NCBI RefSeq assembly: GCF_004124235.1
Contig: NZ_CP032487.1
Location: 1,178,001 to 1,242,000, forward strand
Origin: Yersinia hibernica
GTDB lineage: Bacteria > Pseudomonadota > Gammaproteobacteria > Enterobacterales > Enterobacteriaceae
Reading direction: 5' to 3'
DNA: 64,000 nt
In this document: positions 9,148-18,673 of the stretch, piece after piece
Numbering within the stretch: position 1 is the first letter of the stretch
Layout of the letters: each line of letters begins with the position of its first letter
Program-made: the position numbers and the translations under genes
Notes under the pieces: model-generated
The model's database searches: none
What the model was told of the DNA's origin: nothing
What the model saw: the letters and a program-made list of their open reading frames with translations, nothing else

Positions 9148-9891
9148 ATGCGGTTATATCAGGAAGTCGGCAGTCAACTGCGCGAAGCCATTGTCAGTGG
9201 GCAATATAATTTGGGTGACCGTTTACCACCTGAACGTGATATTGCCGAAAATTTCAGCGTTAGCCGCAGTGTGGTACGTGAAGCACTGATCATGCTGGAG
9301 TTGGAAAAATTAGTGGAAGTGCGTAAAGGTTCTGGCGTCTATGTGGTTAATGTCCCCGATAGGCCAGAAAATGGGGAGTCCACTGTGGCGACTGACAGCG
9401 GCTATGGCCCATTTGAACTGCTGCAAGCCCGCCAATTATTGGAAAGCGAAGTTGCTGCTTTTGCTGCGATGCAAGCCACTAAGGCGGACATCATCAAAAT
9501 GCGCCAGGCCATCGAGCAGGAAAAAACGGCATTAGATGCAGGTGCGGTGGATGAAAGTGCGGATGAACTATTTCACTGTTTATTGGCTCAATCGACACAA
9601 AACAGTGTACTGGCGAATATGGTGGCCGAGGCGTGGCAGGCCAGAAAAACTAGCGCTATGTGGCAAGGGGCACACAGCCATACCCTTGATTTTAGTTACC
9701 GTTGGCAATGGATGGAAGACCATCAAAAAATCCTGCAAGCGGTGTTGCGCCGAGATAGTAAGGCCGCCAAGCAAGCTATGTGGCAGCATCTAGAAAATGT
9801 AAAAATAAAATTGCTCGAGATTTCTGATGCAGACCATCCTGATTTTGATGGTTATTTGTTTGAGTCTGCGCCGTATCAACTCGAAGAGTAA
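9148..9891 (+). CDS. uxuR: GntR/FadR-family regulator of hexuronate use (UxuR/ExuR type)
   Basis: 247 residues from ATG 9148, supported by AGGA nine bases upstream; a TTG start at 9106 would add 14 residues but overlaps the operator. The winged-helix domain is at about 1-75 (LYQEVGSQLREAI, RLPPERDIAENFSVSRSVVREAL, VEVRKGSGVYV), followed by an FCD ligand domain (about 85-220) with GPFELLQARQLLESEVA and AMWQHLENVK, both typical of UxuR and ExuR. The ligand in the family is fructuronate or a hexuronate. It neighbours uxuA and a fructuronate-reductase gene, so control of these is the likely job. Choice between UxuR and ExuR rests on context only. Confidence 0.75.
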   Translation: MRLYQEVGSQLREAIVSGQYNLGDRLPPERDIAENFSVSRSVVREALIMLELEKLVEVRKGSGVYVVNVPDRPENGESTVATDSGYGPFELLQARQLLESEVAAFAAMQATKADIIKMRQAIEQEKTALDAGAVDESADELFHCLLAQSTQNSVLANMVAEAWQARKTSAMWQGAHSHTLDFSYRWQWMEDHQKILQAVLRRDSKAAKQAMWQHLENVKIKLLEISDADHPDFDGYLFESAPYQLEE

Positions 9892-9940
9892 TTTACCCTT
9901 TGCCCTTGAAGCCGTAGAGGGCTGCGTTCACTGACCTAGT
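9892..9940. repeat. Partial ERIC element (left half)
   Basis: The stretch with CTTGAAGCCGTAGAGGGCTG and CGTTCACTGACC resembles the outer half of an ERIC element; the core is absent. It begins right after the regulator's stop codon. Confidence 0.45.
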
Positions 9941-9948
9941 TGGAATTA

Positions 9949-9972
9949 ATGAGCCTCATTATTGAGGCTCAT
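9949..9972. terminator. Bidirectional hairpin between convergent uxuR and yeiQ/uxuB genes
   Basis: Perfect stem ATGAGCCTCA / TGAGGCTCAT around a TTAT loop. It could serve both convergent transcripts; T-tracts are weak. Confidence 0.65.
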
Positions 9973-9989
9973 CCGATAAGTTGGCTAAA

Positions 9990-11462
9990 TTAATCTTGCT
10001 GTGCCAGGCGTTTCACACTTTCTTTCGCACCAAACTGTTGCAGGCTGAGGTAAGCTTCTGTCACCGCCTGAACAAATTCAGTGTGTTGCGGTAAGGATTC
10101 ACCAAACAATGATTTCAGCGACAGCAGGCTCTGAACTCTGGCAGAGCCGTCCTCACTACTTTCGACACATTGTTTAAAGCTATCAACCATTGGATCACGG
10201 ATATCAATGGGTTGCCCGTTGTCATCCACGCCACCGACATAACGCATCCAACCGGCGATACCCAGTGCCAGGCAGCGATATGGCCCACCGTTTTGTAAAT
10301 GCCAACGCACTGAATCAAGCATCCGCTGTGGTAATTTTTGGCTGCCGTCCATCGCGATTTGCCAGGTGCGGTGTTTTAACGATGGATTGCTGTAACGCTC
10401 AATCAGCTGGTCAGCATAAGCATTCAGATCAATACCGGTAACACGCAGTGTTGGCGCTTGTTCATCCATCATTAGACGACGAGCCGACACTCGATAATTA
10501 TTGTCGGCCATACAGTCATTAATATGCTGATAACCCGCCAGATAACCTAAGTAAGAGAGATAGGAATGGCTGCCATTTAACATGCGCAATTTCATCTCTT
10601 CAAATGGCAATACGTCATCGACTAACTGCACTCCAGCGACTTGCCAGTCAGGGCGGCCAGCTACAAACTTATCTTCGACAACCCATTGAATGAAAGGCTC
10701 ACAGGCAATACCGCAAGGGTCGGCAACCCCCAGTGTATCGGTGATTTCCTGCAATGTTTCTGGTGTTGCCGCGGGCACGATGCGATCGACCATGGTATTA
10801 GGGAAAGTGACATTTTTTTCTATCCAGTTTGCCAACTCTGGGTCGCGAGCTGTTGCTAAGCCGAGTACGGCATTTTTTACTACATGGCCGTTTTCCGGAA
10901 TGTTATCGCATGAAAGGACAGTAAAAGGTGGCAGCCCGCGCAGGCGGCGCAAGCGTAGGGCTTCGACCAGAACGCCGGGAGCAGAAGTTGGGGCCTCAGG
11001 GATAGCCAGATCGGCGAGTACAAACTCATTTTGCCGATCTAATTGCCCAGTGCCCGGTTCGATGCAGTAACCTTTCTCTGTAATGGTCAGCGACACGATT
11101 GCCACTTGCGGTTCGGCCAATTTCTCTAGCACTTGCATGATGCCATCTAAGCGGGCGTGAACAGACTCGTTGACCGACCCAACCACAATGGCTTGATTAC
11201 TTTGCGCACCTTTTTCCAACACCGTGAAGAGATGGTCTTGCTGGCGTAAATTTTGGATCAAAACATCAGCACCAAACAAGCTGACTTCGCAAATACCCCA
11301 GTCTCCTCCTTGCTTATTTAACACCCGATCAGTGAGTAGAGCTTGGTGCGCGCGGTGAAATGCACCAAAACCGAGGTGAACAATGCGGCTTTTCAGTGCG
11401 GTTCTATCATAAGTCGGCTGCTGTACGGTGTCGGGAAGGCGGCTATTGGCAATAGTATTCAT
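9990..11462 (-). CDS. uxuB: Fructuronate reductase / mannonate oxidoreductase, mannitol dehydrogenase family (yeiQ/uxuB type)
   Basis: 490 residues from the ATG at 11462; GGAG six bases upstream and the start MNTIANSRLP decide this against a start six codons earlier. The N-terminal NAD-binding domain starts RIVHLGFGAFHRAHQA (about 25-40); the C-terminal catalytic domain includes TMVDRIVPAATPET and KLRMLNGSHSYLSYLGYL, with the family's lysine and asparagine. It would reduce D-fructuronate to D-mannonate. By position (between yeiP and yeiR) it corresponds to E. coli yeiQ, whose function is unproven there, and by remembered sequence it is nearer YeiQ than UxuB. Here it is divergent from uxuA, which strongly suggests the UxuB reaction. 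Confidence 0.88.
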   Translation of the reverse strand: MNTIANSRLPDTVQQPTYDRTALKSRIVHLGFGAFHRAHQALLTDRVLNKQGGDWGICEVSLFGADVLIQNLRQQDHLFTVLEKGAQSNQAIVVGSVNESVHARLDGIMQVLEKLAEPQVAIVSLTITEKGYCIEPGTGQLDRQNEFVLADLAIPEAPTSAPGVLVEALRLRRLRGLPPFTVLSCDNIPENGHVVKNAVLGLATARDPELANWIEKNVTFPNTMVDRIVPAATPETLQEITDTLGVADPCGIACEPFIQWVVEDKFVAGRPDWQVAGVQLVDDVLPFEEMKLRMLNGSHSYLSYLGYLAGYQHINDCMADNNYRVSARRLMMDEQAPTLRVTGIDLNAYADQLIERYSNPSLKHRTWQIAMDGSQKLPQRMLDSVRWHLQNGGPYRCLALGIAGWMRYVGGVDDNGQPIDIRDPMVDSFKQCVESSEDGSARVQSLLSLKSLFGESLPQHTEFVQAVTEAYLSLQQFGAKESVKRLAQQD

Positions 11463-11528
11463 ACGTAGCTCCAAGATCATTCATCCCATGGATGTGACAA
11501 AGGGGATGGCGGTAAAAGGTGGCAGAAA

Positions 11529-11546
11529 AAGTTGTTAGACCAGTTT
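11529..11546. promoter_or_regulatory. Candidate UxuR/ExuR operator upstream of yeiQ/uxuB
   Basis: AAGTTGTTAGACCAGTTT matches 14 of 18 positions of the remembered UxuR/ExuR palindrome. It lies 67 bases before the uxuB-type start codon. Confidence 0.6.
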
Positions 11547-11652
11547 CGTTTGGCTTCTGTAGGAAAAAAGCCACACCATACTGACCGTTTTCTTTTATCC
11601 GCTGCGATACAATATCGGCTTGCAGTGTAAAGCCATATGACAGAAAATAAAA

Positions 11653-11665
11653 TTGGTAAGTCCAA
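11653..11665. promoter_or_regulatory. Second candidate GntR-family operator in the uxu region
   Basis: TTGGTAAGTCCAA, same TTGG-N5-CCAA layout as the site before the regulator gene, with an overlapping half-site TTGGT just to the right. Confidence 0.45.
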
Positions 11666-11873
11666 TATTGGTTATATTCGTGAAGTGGATCAACCAATGA
11701 GGTTTTGCTTTTTGACACGCAGCGCTTAAAGAGTAAGGATAAAGCTGAGTGATACCTCTTGGAAATCGGTATAACAACATTATTGGTATAAAAACATCAG
11801 ATTGAATTATCTGCTTTAGTCGACATAGCAAAATTGTATGCATCTGAACTGTTTACGTAGAAGGTAAAAATAA

Positions 11874-13064
11874 ATGGAACAAACATGGCGTTGGTATGGC
11901 CCAAATGATCCGGTGTCGCTAGATGATATCCGCCAAGCGGGTGCAACCGGAGTAGTGACTGCATTGCATCATATCCCAAATGGTCAAGTTTGGCCGGTGA
12001 GTGAAATCAAACAGCGCCAAGCTGAATTGGCAGCAAAAGGGTTGGTGTGGTCGGTGGTGGAAAGCGTACCGATTCATGAAGAAATCAAAACTCACAGTGG
12101 TAACTATCAGCAACATATTGAAAATTATCAGCAAACGCTGCGTAATATTGCCGAATGTGGCATTGATACCGTGTGTTATAACTTCATGCCGATATTGGAC
12201 TGGACACGTACAGATCTGGAATATCAATTGCCAGATGGTTCCAAAGCACTGCGTTTTGACCAAATCGCTTTTGCCGCTTTTGAGTTGCATATCCTCAAAC
12301 GCCCGGGGGCTGAGAAGGATTATACGACTGAAGAGTTGGCGCAGGCGGCGAACTATTTCGATGCAATGTCTGAGGCGGATATCGCCAAGCTGACGGGTAA
12401 TATTATTGCCGGTTTGCCGGGGGCCGAAGAGGGCTATACACTGGATCAATTCCGCGCGCGTTTAGCTGAGTATGATGGTATCGATAAAGCGCAACTGCGT
12501 GAAAATATGGCATATTTTCTGCGCGCCATCATCCCAGTTGCAGAGCAGGTTGGCTTGCGAATGGCAGTGCATCCAGATGATCCACCGCGTCCAATTCTTG
12601 GCTTACCGCGTATTGTTTCCACGATTGAAGATATGCAGTGGCTGAAAGAGACTGTTGATAGCATTTATAACGGTTTTACTATGTGCACCGGCTCTTATGG
12701 CGTACGAGCGGATAATGACCTGGTGAAGATGATCGAAACCTTTGGTGATCGCATTCACTTTACACATTTACGGTCGACTTGCCGCGAAGGCAACCCAAAA
12801 ACCTTCCATGAAGGCGGGCATTTGCAGGGTGATGTCGACATGTACTCGGTAGTTAAAGCCATTTTAACGGAAGAGCAGCGTCGTCAGGCGGCGGGTGATT
12901 TGCGTCCGATTCCGATGCGTCCTGATCATGGTCACCAAATGCTGGATGATTTGCATAAGAAAACCAATCCGGGCTATTCCGCTATTGGTCGCCTGAAAGG
13001 GTTGGCAGAAGTTCGTGGTGTTGAATTGGCGCTGAAGCGAGCATTCTTCCCAGAACTGAAGTAA
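11874..13064 (+). CDS. uxuA: UxuA, D-mannonate dehydratase
   Basis: 396 residues, the normal UxuA length. It dehydrates D-mannonate to 2-keto-3-deoxygluconate in glucuronate breakdown, using Fe(II) or Mn(II) in a TIM barrel. Visible motifs: [16 protein letters not shown] at the start, [14 protein letters not shown] (about 102-115), [19 protein letters not shown] with a metal-binding histidine (about 228), FTHLRS and [11 protein letters not shown] with further ligands near 345. SD is modest (AAGGT, 10 bases upstream). It is divergent from the reductase gene, unlike the uxuAB operon of E. coli. A clear terminator follows. Confidence 0.96.
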   Translation: MEQTWRWYGPNDPVSLDDIRQAGATGVVTALHHIPNGQVWPVSEIKQRQAELAAKGLVWSVVESVPIHEEIKTHSGNYQQHIENYQQTLRNIAECGIDTVCYNFMPILDWTRTDLEYQLPDGSKALRFDQIAFAAFELHILKRPGAEKDYTTEELAQAANYFDAMSEADIAKLTGNIIAGLPGAEEGYTLDQFRARLAEYDGIDKAQLRENMAYFLRAIIPVAEQVGLRMAVHPDDPPRPILGLPRIVSTIEDMQWLKETVDSIYNGFTMCTGSYGVRADNDLVKMIETFGDRIHFTHLRSTCREGNPKTFHEGGHLQGDVDMYSVVKAILTEEQRRQAAGDLRPIPMRPDHGHQMLDDLHKKTNPGYSAIGRLKGLAEVRGVELALKRAFFPELK

Positions 13065-13109
13065 CCCGCTATCTGGCAAACCGCCGGTGTGTTTTCGGAT
13101 GAAAAAGCA

Positions 13110-13133
13110 AAAGGGCCGAGAAATCGGCCCTTT
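13110..13133 (+). terminator. uxuA terminator
   Basis: Stem AAAGGGCCGA / TCGGCCCTTT with GAAA loop, followed by GTGTCTG; 45 bases after the uxuA stop. Confidence 0.8.
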
Positions 13134-13138
13134 GTGTC

Positions 13139-13268
13139 TGTATATCCAATAGATTTCATGATGCAGGAAGGCAGCAAGCCGAACTCACCCCAATGAGCTT
13201 ACATCAGTAAGTGATTCGGGTGAGTCAGCGCAGCCAACAGCGCTGCAAGGCGAAAGATGGTGGGTCTT
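13139..13268. repeat. ERIC element
   Basis: About 130 bases. Near-consensus core: CACCCCAATGAGCTTACAT, then CAGTAAGTGATTCGGGTGAG. The outer ends ATATCCAATAGATTTCATGA and GATGGTGGGTC match ERIC ends. The element reaches into the stop codon of yeiP at 13267, so the yeiP transcript ends in or reads through it. Confidence 0.85.
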
Positions 13269-13839
13269 ATTCAGCGCGGCCCATATAGCGGCGCTCTGCA
13301 ATATGAATACGGATTTTCTCGCCCGGGCTGATATATTCAGGCACCTGAATTGATAAGCCGGTACTCATTACTGCCGGTTTGTTACGTGCGCTGGCCGATG
13401 CGCCTTTGATGCTTGGCGCAGTCTCAACAATTTCCATATCAACAGTTTGCGGCAATTCGAGAGCCAGCAATTGGCCGTCCATGGTGAGAACTTGCATCCC
13501 CGGCATGCCCCCTTCAGGAATAAACAGCAGCTCTTCTTCGATCTGCTCTTTCTTGAAGTTGTATGGGGTGAAATCTTCATCATCCATAAAGACGTATTCG
13601 TCACCGTCAATGTAAGAGAAATTCACACTACGGCGGGTTAGGGTGATGGTGTCGAGGATCTCATCGCCTTTAAAACGCTCTTCAACTTTTAACCCAGTAC
13701 GCACATCAGAAAAACGCATTTTATACAGCGTGCTTGCGCCTCGAGCACTGGGACTTTGCACGTCAATATCTTTCACCAGCAGTAATTTGCCGTTGAGGTT
13801 GACCGCCATACCCCGTTTTATTTCGTTAGCTCTTGCCAT
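13267..13839 (-). CDS. yeiP: YeiP (EfpL), elongation factor P-like protein
   Basis: 190 residues, the same length as E. coli YeiP. The three EF-P beta-barrel domains are seen, from [20 protein letters not shown] to the OB-fold C terminus [23 protein letters not shown]. EfpL aids ribosomes stalled at polyproline-type motifs; the tip residue region PSARGAS (about 30-36) replaces the modified lysine loop PGKGQA of EF-P. Gene order yeiW-(mtr)-yeiP-yeiQ follows E. coli with mtr inserted. The stop codon abuts an ERIC element. ATG at 13839 gives the known N terminus. Confidence 0.94.
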   Translation of the reverse strand: MARANEIKRGMAVNLNGKLLLVKDIDVQSPSARGASTLYKMRFSDVRTGLKVEERFKGDEILDTITLTRRSVNFSYIDGDEYVFMDDEDFTPYNFKKEQIEEELLFIPEGGMPGMQVLTMDGQLLALELPQTVDMEIVETAPSIKGASASARNKPAVMSTGLSIQVPEYISPGEKIRIHIAERRYMGRAE

Positions 13840-13942
13840 TTATTAACCGCCAATCAGGATTGAAGATAAGTTGCGACAAGTTACTCGCGCCGCTAGTTTC
13901 GCGCAAGCCCAAAAGGAGTAAGATTTAGCGATAAAATCAGCC

Positions 13943-15187
13943 TTATGCATATACCGGTAACAGGCCAAATAGCGCCGCGATATGGGCCACTGCATTGATC
14001 AGGCCAAACAGGATAATAAAGCCAATCATAAACTGCCCACCGGGTGCCCGATAATTCGCTTGCGGGAAGCGTTTACGGCTCGCACGCGCCATCAATGCGG
14101 GGACAATTACCGCCCAAATTGTCGCAGCTAAACCAGCAAAACCAATGGCATAGATAAAACCATTCGGGAACAACAGCGCCCCGATTGTCGGCGGGACAAA
14201 GGTCACTAATGCTGATTTGGTGCGCCCGGCGCGGTCATCAGTGAATTTAAAGAAATCGGCAATGTAATCGAACAGCCCAAGGGACACGCCGAGAAATGAG
14301 CTGGCCAATGCCATATAAGAGAAGGCATTGAGTAGCTGGCTGGTGGCGTGGCTGGCAGAGACGGTATCCATCTGTTTCAGCAAACTACCAATATTGCCGC
14401 CATCAGCAATAACCTGTTTGAATGCATCCCGCGCAATATTGCCCTGAATGGCATACTGCCACAGGATATAAATGACCAAGGCTATCAGTGTGCCATACAG
14501 CAAGCTGCGCACCACCGCTTTGCCATCTTTATGATAATACTTCACCAGGCCCGGCACATTACCGTGGTAGCCAAAGGACGTGAGCAGGTAGGGCAACGCG
14601 GCTAATGCATAAGGTAAATAATGGGCATCGGTATCGGCCTGATTGAACAGCACCGCGCTGTCTACATGGCTAAACATATTGCCGACAGACATAACAAATG
14701 TGATAACCATACCGCCAATTAATATTGTACTTAAGCGGTCTACTGCGCGGGTGGATAACCACACAATGAATGCTACTAAGACGGCAAAGATGAAACCCGC
14801 CCCAGTTTGGCCAATTCCCACGGTATTTTGCAAAGTATGGGTAATGATTGAGCCGCCGGCGGAGATATAAGCATAGGTCAGAATATAGAGAACAAAAGTG
14901 ATAGAGACCCCGTTAATTGAGCTCCATACCTTGCCCAGCAGATCTTGCACCATGGTGTGGAAACTGGCGCCGCTAGGGTAGTTCAGGTTGGCTTCCAGAA
15001 TCATTAAGCCGGAAATCAGCATGCAAGCCCAGGTGTAGATAAGCAGTATGACTGAGCCCGTGAACCACACCCCCGCCGTCACGATTGGGATTGAGAACAT
15101 CCCTGCACCCACTGCGGTGCCGGCGATAATCATGGCACCGCCGAGGACGGAAGGCCGTGATAAAGGTTGGGTTAAGCCCATTGACAT
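13943..15187 (-). CDS. mtr: Mtr, tryptophan-specific permease (HAAAP family)
   Basis: 414 residues with eleven hydrophobic segments. The N-terminal GGAMIIAGTAVGAGMFSIPIV and the LASSFLGVSLGLFDYIADFF and GLAATIWAVIVPALMARASRKRF motifs are those of Mtr, and length equals the E. coli protein (415). It is a proton symporter for tryptophan in the inner membrane. A TrpR-like operator lies 80 bases upstream. TyrP and TnaB are related families but the C-terminal GLLPVY ending and operator favour Mtr. Inserted between yeiP and yeiW relative to E. coli, where mtr is elsewhere. SD TTGGAG precedes ATG 15187. Confidence 0.9.
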   Translation of the reverse strand: MSMGLTQPLSRPSVLGGAMIIAGTAVGAGMFSIPIVTAGVWFTGSVILLIYTWACMLISGLMILEANLNYPSGASFHTMVQDLLGKVWSSINGVSITFVLYILTYAYISAGGSIITHTLQNTVGIGQTGAGFIFAVLVAFIVWLSTRAVDRLSTILIGGMVITFVMSVGNMFSHVDSAVLFNQADTDAHYLPYALAALPYLLTSFGYHGNVPGLVKYYHKDGKAVVRSLLYGTLIALVIYILWQYAIQGNIARDAFKQVIADGGNIGSLLKQMDTVSASHATSQLLNAFSYMALASSFLGVSLGLFDYIADFFKFTDDRAGRTKSALVTFVPPTIGALLFPNGFIYAIGFAGLAATIWAVIVPALMARASRKRFPQANYRAPGGQFMIGFIILFGLINAVAHIAALFGLLPVYA

Positions 15188-15551
15188 TTGTTACTCCAAA
15201 TATTCTGCGTCTTTCATGCTTTAGCACCCATGACGCTGGATATCAATTAGATGTTAATAATTCTTGTGTACTAGCCTAATGGTACATGTTGGTGATGAAG
15301 CTGTAAACAGATGAATATGCTTATACAGAAGATTTGGTCAGTGATTGGTCTGGTTATTGAGTGCGGTTATGATTGAATATCGCACTAAAAAGGATTTTGT
15401 AGGTTAAAAAATGCACTGAAAATAATAAGTCAAACCGCGCAAATTGTGTGCCGGGTCTGTTATTGGGCTGTGGAACAAGAATAGTGCTGGTAGTTAATAG
15501 GGGCGGTTGCTATTGTCCGCTGTTATGCCACCAGCCTACAGGAGCCTGCTG
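15188..15551. other. Intergenic region mtr-yeiW (divergent, 364 bp)
   Basis: Carries the TrpR-like site near mtr; the rest is AT-rich and probably holds the yeiW promoter. No other element recognised. Confidence 0.45.
15267..15286. promoter_or_regulatory. TrpR-type operator upstream of mtr
   Basis: TGTACTAG-N4-ATGGTACA is a near palindrome that resembles the TrpR operators of E. coli mtr and aroH as I remember them. It lies 80 bases before the mtr start codon. Confidence 0.65.
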
Positions 15552-15806
15552 ATGGACTGTCGCTCAGATTGCGGTGCCTGCTGTATTGCTCCCTCGATTT
15601 CCAGCCCGATCCCCGGAATGCCATTCGGTAAGCCCGCCAATACCCGCTGTTTGCATCTGGATAACAATATGCGCTGCGCTATTTTCCATTCCCCCTCTCG
15701 CCCGGCGGTCTGTGCCAAGCTGCAAGCATTGCCGGAGATGTGTCATCACACGCGCGAAGAAGCGCTGGTGTATTTGATTCAGTTGGAAGTGGATACTGCG
15801 CCTTAA
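15552..15806 (+). CDS. yeiW: YeiW, cysteine-cluster protein (YkgJ/UPF0153 family)
   Basis: 84 residues from ATG 15552, supported by AGGAG eight bases upstream and by the conserved start [11 protein letters not shown]. Eight cysteines are arranged as C-x3-C-x2-CC, then single ones near 35, 45, 56 and 66, a pattern thought to bind zinc or an iron-sulfur cluster. Length and the CGACC...ISSPIPGMP stretch match E. coli YeiW. Function unknown. It lies just upstream of the convergent NUDIX gene and near fruB, as E. coli yeiW does. Confidence 0.88.
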   Translation: MDCRSDCGACCIAPSISSPIPGMPFGKPANTRCLHLDNNMRCAIFHSPSRPAVCAKLQALPEMCHHTREEALVYLIQLEVDTAP

Positions 15807-15905
15807 AGGGTGAGAAAGGGCGGTAATTCACCGCCCCCAGCTATTTTCTTTCGTGCGCAACCGGCTTAATTTGCGGGTTATGTGAGGATTGGAATGGCGC
15901 TATTT

Positions 15906-16328
15906 TTAGTGGAAAGGCGAATAAAATTGCTGCGTCAGCCATAAATCGACCGCATGACGGCTGGCTTCAAAATGTGGCTCGGGCAATTCACGCGGGTGAC
16001 ACCACCGCCATTGCTGACATTTATCCGGCTCTTTCAGCTCAGGTTGCCCACCGGGATGTTGTGCTAGCAGACAAACTGAAACCGTGTGTTTGCCCTCATC
16101 TTGCCAAGTCGCTAGGTTGTTGCACAAGCCAATAACTTTCATCTCATTGATATTTAAACCCGTTTCTTCCCATATTTCTCGCTGTGCGGCATGTTCAAAA
16201 GACTCTCCGGCCTCCATGTGACCACCAGGAATCGACCAGTAAGGGGCATGCTGACCGCTACGTTTGCCCAACAGTATTTCACCTTGTTCATTGACGATAA
16301 TGACGCCAACACCGACGACGACAGACAT
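15906..16328 (-). CDS. NUDIX hydrolase
   Basis: 140 residues from ATG 16328, chosen because AGGAG lies eight bases upstream; an ATG 14 codons earlier has no SD. The NUDIX box is intact: GHMEAGESFEHAAQREIWEE followed by TGL, giving the metal-binding REXXEE core near residues 50-56. The N-terminal strand GVGVIIVNEQGEILLGKRSG and the PYWSIPGG motif suggest a nucleotide triphosphate or nucleotide-sugar substrate, not defined by sequence. It sits between yeiW and fruB where E. coli has setB. Single gene. Specific substrate unknown. Confidence 0.85.
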   Translation of the reverse strand: MSVVVGVGVIIVNEQGEILLGKRSGQHAPYWSIPGGHMEAGESFEHAAQREIWEETGLNINEMKVIGLCNNLATWQDEGKHTVSVCLLAQHPGGQPELKEPDKCQQWRWCHPRELPEPHFEASRHAVDLWLTQQFYSPFH

Positions 16329-16487
16329 TGTTTCGGCTCCTTTAATATGAGTATCAGCAACTGTCAGCAAGTTGGACTATTTCACGGTTGACAGAAACCG
16401 GTTCAAGACAAAAATGTGCGGAGTGTCAAAGATCCATCAAGAATAAAAGCAGAAAACTTGCATATATTCTTAGTCGGAAACACACTC

Positions 16488-16503
16488 CTTGAAACGTTTC
16501 AGC
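16488..16503. promoter_or_regulatory. Cra (FruR) operator 1
   Basis: CTTGAAACGTTTCAGC, a near-perfect Cra palindrome (core TGAAACGTTTCA), about 90 bases before fruB. Two Cra sites also precede fruB in E. coli. Confidence 0.88.
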
Positions 16504-16553
16504 GTTATCTCGTCACCAGATGATAAAGGGTAACGCTCCTTTTTCTCATTAAA

Positions 16554-16570
16554 GCTGAAACGATTCAATT
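16554..16570. promoter_or_regulatory. Cra (FruR) operator 2
   Basis: GCTGAAACGATTCAATT, second Cra palindrome, in the fruB leader 20 bases before the start codon. With site 1 it explains repression of fruBKA in the absence of fructose 1-phosphate. Confidence 0.9.
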
Positions 16571-16590
16571 TCAGCAAGAGAGGAGACATA

Positions 16591-17724
16591 ATGTTCCAGT
16601 TATCGACGCAAGATATCCATCTGTCTGCACAGGCAGGCAGCAAAAACGAAGCTATTACTCAGGTGGCCGCCGCGTTGACCCAAGCGGGCAATGTAGCTGC
16701 CGGTTATGTCGATGGGATGTTAGCCCGCGAGCAGCAAACCTCGACCTATTTGGGTAATGGTATTGCCATTCCTCATGGTACCACTGATACCCGCGACTTG
16801 GTGCTGAACACGGGAGTTCAGGTTTTCCAATTTCCACAAGGTATTGCCTGGGGTGAGGATCAAACCGCCTATATTGTTATCGGCATCGCCGCCCGCTCTG
16901 ATGAGCACCTGGCGTTGCTGCGCCAACTGACGCACGTGTTAAGTGATGATGCGGTTGCCGCCCAGCTGGCGAAAACCACGTCAGCTGAAGAATTACGCAG
17001 TTTGCTGATGGGCGAGAAAAAAGCCGCTGAATTCCATTTTGACACTTCACTTATTGCACTTGATGTTGCCGCCGACAACCTGATCACACTGCAAGCACTC
17101 AATGCTGGCCGCTTACAGCAAATCGGCGCTGTTGATGCCCGCTTTGTCAGTGATGTGATTACCCGTGAGCCACTGAATCTGGGGCAGGGTGTCTGGTTGA
17201 GTGACAGCACCGAAGGCAATTTGGTCAGTGCCGTTACTGTGAGCCGCCCGGCAACAGCCTTTGAACATCATGGGGAGAAAGTTGCCCTGTTGCTGACACT
17301 CGCGGTGGCGGATGAACAGCCGCTCAGTGTGCTGAACTACCTGAGTGACTTACTGCTCGCCAAAAAAGCTGACATGCTGCTGAACGCTGATGCCGCCGCC
17401 TTGTTGGCCTTGCTGACCAGTGAGTATAGTGAGCAAAACGAAGTATTAAGCGCTGAGTTTGTTATCCGTAACGAACATGGGTTACATGCGCGCCCAGGGA
17501 CGATTTTAGTCAATACAATCAAACAGTTTACCAGTGAAATTACCGTAACCAATCTGGACGGCACCGGTAAACCCGCCAATGGACGTAGTCTGATGAAAGT
17601 TGTGGCTTTAGGGGTTAAAAAAGGCAATCGGCTGCGCTTTACCGCCAGCGGTGAAGATGCACAGGCCGCTCTGGATGCGATTGGTGAAGCTATCGCCGCC
17701 GGTTTGGGCGAGGGGGCAGCATGA
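16591..17724 (+). CDS. fruB: FruB, fructose PTS IIA-HPr fusion (diphosphoryl transfer protein)
   Basis: 377 residues. N-terminal EIIA-Fru domain (about 1-145) with the phosphorylated H62 in [11 protein letters not shown]; a central M region (about 150-280); C-terminal HPr-like FPr domain (about 285-377) with active H299 in [10 protein letters not shown]. It carries phosphate from EI to FruA for fructose uptake. Excellent SD (AGAGGAG, 6 bases). First gene of fruBKA; its TGA overlaps the ATG of fruK (ATGA). Regulated by Cra, with two operators upstream. Confidence 0.97.
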   Translation: MFQLSTQDIHLSAQAGSKNEAITQVAAALTQAGNVAAGYVDGMLAREQQTSTYLGNGIAIPHGTTDTRDLVLNTGVQVFQFPQGIAWGEDQTAYIVIGIAARSDEHLALLRQLTHVLSDDAVAAQLAKTTSAEELRSLLMGEKKAAEFHFDTSLIALDVAADNLITLQALNAGRLQQIGAVDARFVSDVITREPLNLGQGVWLSDSTEGNLVSAVTVSRPATAFEHHGEKVALLLTLAVADEQPLSVLNYLSDLLLAKKADMLLNADAAALLALLTSEYSEQNEVLSAEFVIRNEHGLHARPGTILVNTIKQFTSEITVTNLDGTGKPANGRSLMKVVALGVKKGNRLRFTASGEDAQAALDAIGEAIAAGLGEGAA

Positions 17725-18659
17725 GCAGAAGAGTAGCAACTATCACACTGAACCCGGCTTACGATCTGGTGGGCTTTTGCCCTGAGATTGAACGCGGTGA
17801 AGTTAACTTGGTAAAAACCGCCGGTCTGCATGCGGCAGGGAAAGGTATCAATGTTGCCAAGGTGCTGAAAGACCTAGGGATTGATGTCACGGTCGGGGGG
17901 TTCCTTGGCAAAGATAACCAAGATGGCTTCCAACTGTTATTCAGCGAACTGGGTATCGCCAACCGTTTTCAGGTGGTGCCGGGCCGTACGCGCATTAACG
18001 TCAAACTGACTGAAAAAGATGGCGAAGTCACTGACTTTAACTTCTCCGGTTTTGAAGTCACCAAACCGGATTGGGATCGTTTTGTAAATGATTCATTGAG
18101 CTGGTTGGGGCAGTTCGACATGGTGGCGGTCAGCGGTAGCTTGCCGGCGGGTGTCAATCCCGATGACTTCACTGACTGGATGAAGCGCCTGCGCAGCCAA
18201 TGCCCATGCATTATTTTCGACAGCAGCCGTGAAGCTTTGGTGGCGGGTCTGAAAGCCTCGCCATGGTTAGTGAAACCCAATCGTCGTGAACTGGAAATCT
18301 GGGCTGGTCGCCCACTCCCTGAACTGGGGGATGTGGTGGAAGCCGCGCACGCCCTGCGTGACCAAGGGATTGCTCATGTGGTGATTTCGCTCGGCGCTGA
18401 GGGGGCACTGTGGGTGAATGCCTCTGGTGCTTGGTTGGCAAAACCGCCTGCTTGTGACGTGGTTAGCACCGTAGGTGCCGGTGACTCGATGGTCGGTGGC
18501 CTAATTTATGGATTGTTAATGCGCGAATCCAGTGAGCATACCCTGCGCCTGGCAACCGCAGTCGCTGCTTTGGCCGTCAGTCAGAGCAATGTGGGTATTA
18601 CGGATCGCCCGCAGTTGGCAGCCATGATGGCGAAAGTTGACCTGAAACCCTTTAATTGA
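17721..18659 (+). CDS. fruK: FruK, 1-phosphofructokinase
   Basis: 312 residues of the PfkB family. It phosphorylates fructose 1-phosphate to fructose 1,6-bisphosphate with ATP. N-terminal signature [11 protein letters not shown] and [13 protein letters not shown]-terminal PfkB signature [17 protein letters not shown] (about residues 248-264) with the catalytic aspartate in GAGD. Starts within the last bases of fruB, ends 14 bases before fruA. Confidence 0.97.
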   Translation: MSRRVATITLNPAYDLVGFCPEIERGEVNLVKTAGLHAAGKGINVAKVLKDLGIDVTVGGFLGKDNQDGFQLLFSELGIANRFQVVPGRTRINVKLTEKDGEVTDFNFSGFEVTKPDWDRFVNDSLSWLGQFDMVAVSGSLPAGVNPDDFTDWMKRLRSQCPCIIFDSSREALVAGLKASPWLVKPNRRELEIWAGRPLPELGDVVEAAHALRDQGIAHVVISLGAEGALWVNASGAWLAKPPACDVVSTVGAGDSMVGGLIYGLLMRESSEHTLRLATAVAALAVSQSNVGITDRPQLAAMMAKVDLKPFN

Positions 18660-18673
18660 TCTGTGGAGGCGAA

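Larger units (their letters stand above)
11463..11873. other. Divergent control region between yeiQ/uxuB and uxuA (411 bp)
   Basis: Holds two candidate operators (11529-11546 and 11653-11665) and further TTGGT half-sites near 11667 and 11785-11791. Small ORFs in this region overlap both operators and are not credible. Confidence 0.6.

Noticed and set aside
11443..11843. Overlapping small ORFs between yeiQ/uxuB and uxuA
   Set aside because: They overlap operators and have no SD; best seen as a control region.
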